5,033 nucleotides of DNA from Pirellulaceae bacterium (lineage in GTDB: Bacteria; Planctomycetota; Planctomycetia; Pirellulales; Pirellulaceae). Numbering within the stretch: position 1 is the stretch's first letter; the number at the start of each line of letters is the position of its first letter. Made by a program: the position numbers and the translations under genes. This document shows, one piece after another, positions 1 to 5,033 of this stretch. The notes beneath the pieces are model-generated. The model did not search any database and was not told the DNA's origin. It was given only the letters and a program-made list of their open reading frames with translations. Location of the stretch: contig JASLRF010000358.1 in assembly GCA_030744095.1 (NCBI GenBank), positions 1 to 5,033 of the forward strand, given 5' to 3'.

Positions 1-7
1 GGATACT

Positions 8-823
8 TTGGAAAAGACTCCCACCTCGTTTCTCGCTCGCCACGAGTTTCTTGTCAAACGCTTGCATTCGCTCAGCGGATTAGTCCCCGTTGGTGCCTAC
101 ATGGTGGTTCATTTGCTGACCAATGCCAGCGTGCTGAATTCCTCTGCCACCTTTCAGCGGGCCGTCTACCAGATTCACAGCTTGGGAAACGTCCTACCGT
201 TGATCGAATGGACGTTTATCTTCATCCCGCTGTTGTTCCACGCGATCATCGGTGTCGTCATCATTCGCGGCGGGTTGCCGAACACCGGATCCTACACGTA
301 CACCAGCAACATTCGGTACACGCTACAACGAGCAACTGGGATGATTGCGTTTCTGTTCATCATGTGGCACGTCTTCCACATGCACGGATGGTTCCATTTC
401 GGCTGGTGGTTGGATGTGGCCGAACCACTCGGCGGCGCCCAATTCAGACCTTACAACGCCGCCTCGACACTTGGCGCAGCGATGTCTGGATTTGTGTTTC
501 CCATCCTGTATGCCGTCGGTGTGCTGTCCTGCGTGTTCCACCTGGCCAACGGCATTTGGACGATGGGAATCACTTGGGGTGTGTGGATTTCACCCGCGGC
601 TCAAAAACGGGCCAACGTCGTTTGTGTGATTTTTGGAGTTGGTCTGGGCGCCGTCTCGATGGGGGCTTTGGGAGGAGCGATCACCGTCGACACCGAAGCC
701 GCTAAGGCAGTAGAAAAGAAGATGTATGATGCCCAAATCGACTCTGGCGCGATTGACGAAGAAGAAAGCGAACACAAGAGATCGCCCGACGATGCTAATC
801 ACGCACGGGCCAACGCCGATTGA
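8..823 (+). CDS. sdhC: Succinate dehydrogenase cytochrome b558 subunit, five-helix di-heme type B anchor
   Basis: Membrane anchor of complex II: binds heme b and passes electrons from SdhB to the quinone pool. About five hydrophobic segments are visible (near residues 22-41, 63-86, 106-130, 155-185 and 203-226), as in the fused single anchor of Bacillus subtilis. The N-terminal RLHSLSGLVPVG closely resembles the Bacillus protein. Histidines H35 (VVHLL), H78 (LLFHAI), H121 (MWHVF) and H178 (VFHLANG) lie in helices I-IV at the positions of the four axial ligands of the two Bacillus hemes, so a di-heme, menaquinone-linked enzyme is inferred. The protein is about 70 residues longer than the roughly 200-residue Bacillus subunit, through a longer helix III-IV loop (about 130-150) and a hydrophilic, charged C-terminal tail from about residue 227. 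TTG at 8 is the only start candidate inside the window, but the frame is open to the left edge, so the true start may lie upstream. sdhA follows after 175 bases. Confidence 0.93.
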   Translation: MEKTPTSFLARHEFLVKRLHSLSGLVPVGAYMVVHLLTNASVLNSSATFQRAVYQIHSLGNVLPLIEWTFIFIPLLFHAIIGVVIIRGGLPNTGSYTYTSNIRYTLQRATGMIAFLFIMWHVFHMHGWFHFGWWLDVAEPLGGAQFRPYNAASTLGAAMSGFVFPILYAVGVLSCVFHLANGIWTMGITWGVWISPAAQKRANVVCVIFGVGLGAVSMGALGGAITVDTEAAKAVEKKMYDAQIDSGAIDEEESEHKRSPDDANHARANAD

Positions 824-859
824 GACGAAGAACGGCGAAAACAATCCGAACGACATTAG

Positions 860-897
860 CGAGGCAGGGCCTCGAACCAATCCGAGCTACCGCTCGG
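860..897 (+). promoter_or_regulatory. Two adjacent perfect hairpins in the sdhC-sdhA spacer
   Basis: Bases 860-874 form a 6-bp stem, CGAGGC/GCCTCG, closed by a 3-base AGG loop. Bases 882-897 form a second 6-bp stem, CCGAGC/GCTCGG, with a TACC loop. They are separated by 7 bases. The second is followed by TCTTGTT, a poor U-tract, so together they could act as a weak terminator or attenuator, an RNA-processing site, or a 3'-end stabiliser that sets the level of sdhC relative to sdhA and sdhB. The pairing is read directly from the sequence; any function is inference. They lie outside any credible coding region. Confidence 0.4.
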
Positions 898-949
898 TCT
901 TGTTAACCCGCTCCCCGACGAACCTGCGGTCAGTGCCCGTCGCTAAAAC

Positions 950-980
950 TTGACTCATTTGTACAGAATAACCTGATACA
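950..980 (+). promoter_or_regulatory. Possible weak internal promoter upstream of sdhA
   Basis: The stretch from about 943 to 998 is more AT-rich than its surroundings. It contains TTGACT at 950-955, a good match to a sigma-70 -35 box. The only -10 candidate at a usable distance is GATACA (975-980), 19 bases downstream and matching just three of six consensus positions. Positions 961-966 and 973-979 can also pair as a small stem with one bulged A, an alternative reading of the same bases. Promoter consensus in the inferred phylum is poorly defined, so this is a tentative call. Confidence 0.2.
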
Positions 981-988
981 AGCTTTCT

Positions 989-991
989 AGG
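989..991 (+). promoter_or_regulatory. sdhA ribosome binding site (weak)
   Basis: AGG followed by T lies 7 bases upstream of the ATG at 999 and is the only Shine-Dalgarno-like element there. An in-frame TAA at 969-971 with no other start codon before 999 fixes this ATG as the earliest start. The site sits in the centre of a short dyad, TTCTAGGTAGAA (985-996). Confidence 0.4.
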
Positions 992-998
992 TAGAATT

Positions 999-3005
999 AT
1001 GGTGAAGAAGCGAGTGATGGTGGTTGGTGGTGGTTTGGCTGGTCTGGCCGTCACGATGAAACTGGCCGAATTGGGTGTCGACGTCGACCTGATGAGTTTG
1101 ACCCCGGCAAAGAGGTCCCACAGTGTCTGCGCCCAAGGTGGCATCAACGCCTGTAACGACCAGACTCGCCAGCTTGGCGATAGCGAATGGAAGCATTTCG
1201 ACGACACGGTGTACGGGGGCGACTTTTTGCAGCACCAGCCTCCGGTCAAGGAGATGGCGGACTGGGCTCCCAAGGTCATCGACTTGATGGACCGTTTGGG
1301 CGTCACGTTCAATCGCACTCAAGAGGGGTTTATCGATCGCCGTCGCTTCGGGGGAACGCTCTACAAACGCACAGCATTCGCAGGTGCCACAACGGGACAG
1401 CAGTTGCTGTATGCCCTGGATGAACAAGTTCGTCGGTGGGAGTCCACGGGCAGTGTCACGAAATACGAATTCTGGGATTTTCTCGGGCCGATACTGGACA
1501 AGAACGGCAACTGTTGTGGCTGCGTGGCGCAAGATCTGGTCTCGATGGAGATCCGCTCATTCGCGGCGGACGCCGTTGTCGTGGCGACGGGCGGCTGTGG
1601 CTTGATCTACGGTCGTTCCACGATGTCGATGGTCTGTACAGGTAGCGCCGTCAGTCGCTGTTTTCAGGCCGGGGCACAGTACGGCAACCCCGAGTTCGTT
1701 CAAGTTCACCCAACGGCAATTCCCGGTGCCGACAAGTTGCGTTTGATGAGCGAATCGGCGCGTGGCGAAGGAGGCCGGGTTTGGGTCCCGCGAACAAAAC
1801 AGGATCCACGAGACCCAGGGAACATCCCCGAGGGCGAGCGATACTACTTCCTTGAAGACCGCTATCCGGAGTACGGCAACCTGGTGCCGCGTGATATCGC
1901 AACCCGGGAGATTTTCGACATTTGCGTGACCGAAGGCCTTAGTGTCGAAGCCGATCGACAGTGCGTATACCTGGATCTGACGCACATTCCTATCGCCGAA
2001 TTGAATCGGAAGCTGGGCGGCATTCTTGAGATTTATGAAAAGTTCCAGGGAGTTGATCCTCGCGTCAATCCGATGAAGATTTTCCCCGCCGTGCATTACA
2101 CGATGGGGGGCCTGTGGGCCGACTATCAACGAACGGCTGTAGGCGGTTTGGAAGTCGGTTCTCCGCAAAACCAGGTGACCAGCATCCCAAATCTGTACGC
2201 GATCGGGGAATGTGACTATCAGTATCACGGCGGAAACCGACTTGGAGCCAATTCGCTTTTGAGCTGCATTTTTACTGGGCTGTTTGCGGCGCCTGGGCTA
2301 GTCAACTTGCTCGAATCGCAGCAAGGTGCCGCAGCGGAGATGGAGCCTGCTAAGTTCGAATCGGAATGTAAGCGACACAATGAGATTCATCGTGATCTCT
2401 TGAAACGTGATGGTGGCGGCGAGAACCCTTACTTGATTCATCAACTGTTGGGCGACACGATGACCAAGGCGGCGACGGTTGTGCGGCGAAACGAGCAACT
2501 AGAACATGCCTACCAAACGGTCAGCGAACTGCATGAGCGATCTGCGAAATGTGCGTTGTCGGACACAGGCAACTGGACGAATCAGAATGTGGTCTTTACG
2601 AAGGCCCTGCAGGATATGTTCCCAATCGCCAAGTCGATCTTGAAGGGGGCGCTCCAGCGAGATGAATGCCGAGGCGCCCATTTCAAACCGGACTTTGCCA
2701 TGCCCAGTTTGCATAGAGAAGATCCCCCGGGTCGAAAGGCGGAAGCCGAACAATGGTGTGACCGCTTTGATGCAAACAACCAAAAATGGCTCAAGTCGAC
2801 GGTGGTCAGCTGGAATGGCAAGGAGCCGAGTATTCAATACCAAGACGTCGATACTTCCCTCATTGAACCGCGCCCCCGCCTGTACGGCCTGGTCGGTGCG
2901 GAAGTCATCATGGAAGTTTGGCAGGCACGACAGGCCAAGAAAACCGCAGAGAATGACAGCGGTTCAGCTGACAAAACCGCCAAAGCAACCGCAGTTGGAT
3001 CCTGA
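999..3005 (+). CDS. sdhA: Succinate dehydrogenase flavoprotein subunit
   Basis: Catalytic subunit of complex II; oxidises succinate to fumarate on the cytoplasmic face, linking the TCA cycle to respiration. The N-terminus has the FAD dinucleotide-binding motif VVGGGLAGL (residues 8-16). RSHSVCAQGG (39-48) contains H41, matching the histidine that carries covalent FAD. Substrate-site residues expected for the family are present: H237 in HPTAIP, S251-E252 and R255 in SESARGEGGR, R298 in LVPRDIATREI (the catalytic arginine), H366 in AVHYTMGG and R414 in HGGNRLGANS. Capping and C-terminal helical domains follow, including RGAHFKPDF and YQDVDTSLIEPR. At 668 residues it is about 80 longer than the Bacillus homologue it most resembles, through small insertions (about 265-280, about 385-395, about 570-590) and a Lys/Ala-rich tail after about residue 640. 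The start is fixed by an upstream in-frame TAA at 969 and by the need for the full first beta strand. sdhB follows after 62 bases. Confidence 0.97.
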   Translation: MVKKRVMVVGGGLAGLAVTMKLAELGVDVDLMSLTPAKRSHSVCAQGGINACNDQTRQLGDSEWKHFDDTVYGGDFLQHQPPVKEMADWAPKVIDLMDRLGVTFNRTQEGFIDRRRFGGTLYKRTAFAGATTGQQLLYALDEQVRRWESTGSVTKYEFWDFLGPILDKNGNCCGCVAQDLVSMEIRSFAADAVVVATGGCGLIYGRSTMSMVCTGSAVSRCFQAGAQYGNPEFVQVHPTAIPGADKLRLMSESARGEGGRVWVPRTKQDPRDPGNIPEGERYYFLEDRYPEYGNLVPRDIATREIFDICVTEGLSVEADRQCVYLDLTHIPIAELNRKLGGILEIYEKFQGVDPRVNPMKIFPAVHYTMGGLWADYQRTAVGGLEVGSPQNQVTSIPNLYAIGECDYQYHGGNRLGANSLLSCIFTGLFAAPGLVNLLESQQGAAAEMEPAKFESECKRHNEIHRDLLKRDGGGENPYLIHQLLGDTMTKAATVVRRNEQLEHAYQTVSELHERSAKCALSDTGNWTNQNVVFTKALQDMFPIAKSILKGALQRDECRGAHFKPDFAMPSLHREDPPGRKAEAEQWCDRFDANNQKWLKSTVVSWNGKEPSIQYQDVDTSLIEPRPRLYGLVGAEVIMEVWQARQAKKTAENDSGSADKTAKATAVGS

Positions 3006-3067
3006 ACTCCTCCGCTCGGCCACCCCGGCTGGGTCCCGCATCACCTTGAATCTGAATCCAGAAGATC

Positions 3068-3922
3068 ATGGCAGACGAAGCACGCAACGGACGCAAAACA
3101 AGAGACCAGTTCGAGGTTCGTATCAAGCGGCAGAACGAGCCCGGGCAAACGAGCTACTGGGAGCGGCATCGTGTGCAGTACGAACACGACATGAACGTCA
3201 TCAGCGTGCTTCAACGCATCGCAGCCAAGGCGGAAACGGTCGACGGCAAGCGTGTCGCGCCGGTCTGCTGGGACTGTAATTGTCTGGAGGAAGTTTGCGG
3301 TGCCTGCACGATGCTCATTAATGGTCGTGTGAGGCAAGCCTGCACGGCACTCGTCGATCGGTTGATCGAAGAAAACCCGAGCGAGATTGAATTACAGCCG
3401 ATGACGAAGTTTCCCGTCGTCCGCGACCTGGTCGTAGACCGCACCCGGATGTTCCGTGCCCTGCAGCGTGTGAAAGCTTGGATCCCAGTTGATGGGTACT
3501 ATGACATGGGGCCCGGGCCACGTCAGTCGCGTGCGGCTCAAGAAACCGCCTATCCGCTCAGCGAATGCATGACGTGTGGATGCTGTCTGGAAGCGTGCCC
3601 GCAATTCACTAAAGTCGAGGTGGCACGGAACGAAGGCGAAACGACCGACGACTTTAGTCAGCGCACCCGCGACGCCTACGATCGCAGTTTTGTCGGTGCC
3701 CACGCAATTAGCCAGGCGATGCTATTCAACGCGAATCCAACAGGTCAGAGCTCTGCCAGCGAACGATTGGACGCCCTGACCGATGAAGGTGGAATTCAAG
3801 CTTGTGGCAACGCGCAGAATTGCGTTTCCGTCTGCCCCAAGAGCGTTCCCTTGACCACATCGATCGCGCGCGCGGGACGCGCTACGACACTCCACACGCT
3901 GAAGAAGTGGTTCGACAAATAG
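3068..3922 (+). CDS. sdhB: Succinate dehydrogenase iron-sulfur subunit
   Basis: Electron-transfer subunit that wires SdhA to the heme anchor. The N-terminal plant-type ferredoxin domain supplies [2Fe-2S] ligands C72, C77, C80 and C92 (CLEEVCGAC, then QACTA); C67 and C70 are extra nearby cysteines. The C-terminal bacterial ferredoxin domain has C167-x2-C170-x2-C173-x3-C177-P and later C246, C252 and C256-P. By family pattern C167, C170, C173 and C256 bind [4Fe-4S], and C177, C246 and C252 bind [3Fe-4S]. Blocks such as FPVVRDLVVDR, VKAWIPVDG and NCVSVCPK match the Bacillus type. At 284 residues it is about 30 longer than the Bacillus protein, with much of the difference in a charged insertion at about 181-208 between the two cysteine groups. 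An in-frame TGA at 3053-3055 makes ATG 3068 the first possible start; the Shine-Dalgarno is poor (GAAG at 3061-3064). It is the last gene of the operon, ending 5 bases from the convergent ftsH stop. Confidence 0.96.
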   Translation: MADEARNGRKTRDQFEVRIKRQNEPGQTSYWERHRVQYEHDMNVISVLQRIAAKAETVDGKRVAPVCWDCNCLEEVCGACTMLINGRVRQACTALVDRLIEENPSEIELQPMTKFPVVRDLVVDRTRMFRALQRVKAWIPVDGYYDMGPGPRQSRAAQETAYPLSECMTCGCCLEACPQFTKVEVARNEGETTDDFSQRTRDAYDRSFVGAHAISQAMLFNANPTGQSSASERLDALTDEGGIQACGNAQNCVSVCPKSVPLTTSIARAGRATTLHTLKKWFDK

Positions 3923-3927
3923 ACGCA

Positions 3928-5033
3928 TCAGCCGTTCTGTTCGGACACACCCGGATCATGGGAGATTTCAGAATTCGGTCCCGCTGAACCGCGTGCTGGA
4001 CCTGGTGTCGTGCCCGGCACCACGAGTGGCCCATCGCTACTCTCGTCGACGATTCTCTTCAGTTCGTCTGCACCAATCGATTCAATCTCGATCAACCGCT
4101 CGGTCAGTTTTTCGAGTGCCTGACGACGCACTTCCAAAATGTGGCGGACCTTTTCCAGCATCTCATCAATGATCCGTCTGACCTCTTCGTCGATTTCCCG
4201 CGACGTCCGCTCGCTATGGCGGCGATTCGTTTCTTCGCTGGCACCGGCTAGAAAAGGTGATGCGTGCGAGTCGTGATAGTTGACTCGGCCCATCCGGCTC
4301 ATGCCGTATTCCATCACCATGCTACGTGCAATCTCCGTCGCTCGTTCCAAGTCGTTTTGCGCTCCCGTCGAAATGTCGGTGTAGATCAACTCTTCCGCCA
4401 TCGTTCCAGCCAACAGAACCTGGATGCGGCTCTCCAATTCTGGCTGCGTCATCAGAAACCGGTCGCCATCGGGGCGTTGCATGGTGTATCCCAAGGCCGC
4501 CAAGCCGCGTGGAATGATTGACACCTTATGAACGGGGTCCGTATTGGGAAGGCTGAACGCAACCAAAGCGTGTCCGGCTTCGTGAAAGGCGACGCGGTTC
4601 TTCTCTTCGGCACTCATCACGCGCTGCTTCTTTTCGAGCCCCGCGGTGACGCGCTCGACACCCTCGTTGAACTCCTCCATGCCAACTTTCGCCTTCTCTG
4701 CACGGGCGGCGAGCAACGCACCTTCGTTCACCAGGTTCGCCAGGTCCGCGCCGGCAAACCCTGGTGTGATGCCCGCAATATTTGACAAGTCGACCGTTTC
4801 GTCCAATTTGACGTTCTTGACGTGAACCTTCAGAATCGCCTCGCGGCCGCGAATATCGGGACGATCAACCAGCACGTGGCGGTCAAAACGGCCGGGTCGC
4901 ATGAGCGCCTGGTCCAGCGTCTCAGGGCGGTTGGTGGCGGCCATCACGATGACCCCCGAATTCGATTCGAATCCGTCCATTTCAACCAATAACGCGTTCA
5001 GGGTTTGCTCACGCTCGTCGTGGCCACCGACGA
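3928..5033 (-). CDS. ftsH: ATP-dependent zinc metalloprotease FtsH, 3' part (5' end outside window)
   Basis: Membrane-anchored AAA+ protease that unfolds and degrades membrane and short-lived cytoplasmic proteins as a hexamer. The frame is open to the right edge, so 367 C-terminal residues are visible; the transmembrane segments, Walker A and most of Walker B lie outside. The fragment begins [20 protein letters not shown]. The second region of homology with the RPGRFDR arginine fingers maps to 4879-4941. The lid has [20 protein letters not shown]. The peptidase motif HEAGH lies at 4570-4584, and the likely third zinc ligand is Asp at 4351-4353 in [12 protein letters not shown], 77 residues from the first His (78 in E. 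coli). [16 protein letters not shown] is a variant of the E. coli GVTFFLPEGD segment. A coiled-coil-like helical region (about 4060-4230) precedes a Gly/Pro/Ser-rich tail with no evident domain. An internal TTG (4987-4989) or ATG (4978-4980) should not be taken as the start. It is convergent with sdhB, with a 5-base gap. Confidence 0.96.
   Translation of the reverse strand, partial: VGGHDEREQTLNALLVEMDGFESNSGVIVMAATNRPETLDQALMRPGRFDRHVLVDRPDIRGREAILKVHVKNVKLDETVDLSNIAGITPGFAGADLANLVNEGALLAARAEKAKVGMEEFNEGVERVTAGLEKKQRVMSAEEKNRVAFHEAGHALVAFSLPNTDPVHKVSIIPRGLAALGYTMQRPDGDRFLMTQPELESRIQVLLAGTMAEELIYTDISTGAQNDLERATEIARSMVMEYGMSRMGRVNYHDSHASPFLAGASEETNRRHSERTSREIDEEVRRIIDEMLEKVRHILEVRRQALEKLTERLIEIESIGADELKRIVDESSDGPLVVPGTTPGPARGSAGPNSEISHDPGVSEQNG

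Noticed and set aside
850..900. tRNA-like 5' half on the minus strand (GGTAGCTCGGATTGG..., then CCTGCCT) resembling a D-arm and the start of an anticodon arm
   Set aside because: No matching anticodon stem, no T-arm with a proper 5-bp stem, no acceptor complement and no CCA end follow. The resemblance is explained by the two hairpins, so neither a tRNA nor an attachment-site remnant is supported.
1557..2228. 223-codon open frame on the minus strand inside sdhA
   Set aside because: It lies entirely antisense to the conserved flavoprotein core; its length follows from sdhA codon use, and it shows no domain or ribosome binding site.
3006..3067. sdhA-sdhB spacer with a tandem TGAATC repeat (about 3047-3058)
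   Set aside because: Two copies of a 6-mer are expected by chance; no stable hairpin, promoter or strong ribosome binding site was found in these 62 bases.
2662..3279. Long open frame on the + strand running from the end of sdhA across the spacer into sdhB
   Set aside because: It overlaps two strongly conserved genes in another frame, has no recognisable motif and is rich in Arg and Thr as shadow frames are. It is not a real gene.
3865..3882. Alternating CG run (3865-3874) and a GCGCG/CGCGC stem near the sdhB 3' end
   Set aside because: It is accounted for by Arg/Ala/Gly codons in a conserved part of sdhB, and no T-run follows on the plus strand or on the minus strand for ftsH.
4010..4020. 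GTGC-CCG-GCAC hairpin near the end of ftsH as a possible sdhB terminator
   Set aside because: Only 4 bp with a 3-base loop, with no T-run on either strand, and it lies in codons for the Gly/Pro-rich tail. Too weak to call a terminator.
1..5033. A previously undescribed system (defence, mobile, secretion or novel RNA)
   Set aside because: All coding capacity is taken by sdhCAB and ftsH, both well-known families. Only the sdhC-sdhA spacer has unexplained structure, and that looks regulatory at most.

Overview
The window holds one complete respiratory operon and part of a second, oppositely oriented gene. On the + strand, sdhC, sdhA and sdhB encode a three-subunit succinate:quinone oxidoreductase (succinate dehydrogenase, complex II). 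On the - strand, the last 367 codons of an ftsH-family AAA+ membrane protease gene run in from the right edge. No mobile element, CRISPR array, RNA gene or unknown gene system could be supported; nearly all of the sequence is explained by these four conserved genes.

Organism. The order sdhC-sdhA-sdhB with no sdhD, a five-helix cytochrome b subunit carrying four helix histidines, and Bacillus-like SdhA/SdhB motifs mark a type B, probably di-heme, menaquinone-linked enzyme. Base composition looks moderately GC-rich by eye (roughly mid-50s percent, not computed). The spacers are long for an operon, the Sdh subunits have family-specific insertions and tails, and the FtsH is of the ALGYTMQ type. 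Together these suggest a planctomycete (Pirellulaceae / Rhodopirellula-like) rather than a Firmicute or proteobacterium. This assignment is inference and moderately confident.

Layout. 1-823: sdhC, open at the left edge, with TTG at 8 as the only candidate start inside the window. 824-998: a 175-base spacer with two back-to-back perfect 6-bp hairpins (860-874 and 882-897), followed by a more AT-rich stretch that may contain a weak promoter and the sdhA ribosome binding site. 999-3005: sdhA. 3006-3067: a 62-base spacer with no clear structure. 3068-3922: sdhB. 3923-3927: a 5-base convergent gap. 3928-5033: 3' part of ftsH on the - strand, which continues beyond the window.

How the genes work together. 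SdhA oxidises succinate to fumarate on covalently bound FAD. SdhB carries the electrons through [2Fe-2S], [4Fe-4S] and [3Fe-4S] clusters. SdhC anchors the complex and passes electrons through two b hemes to the membrane quinone. FtsH is a separate membrane-protein quality-control protease. Its position next to sdhB is convergent, so the two transcripts must end inside or very near each other's genes; nothing seen links them functionally.
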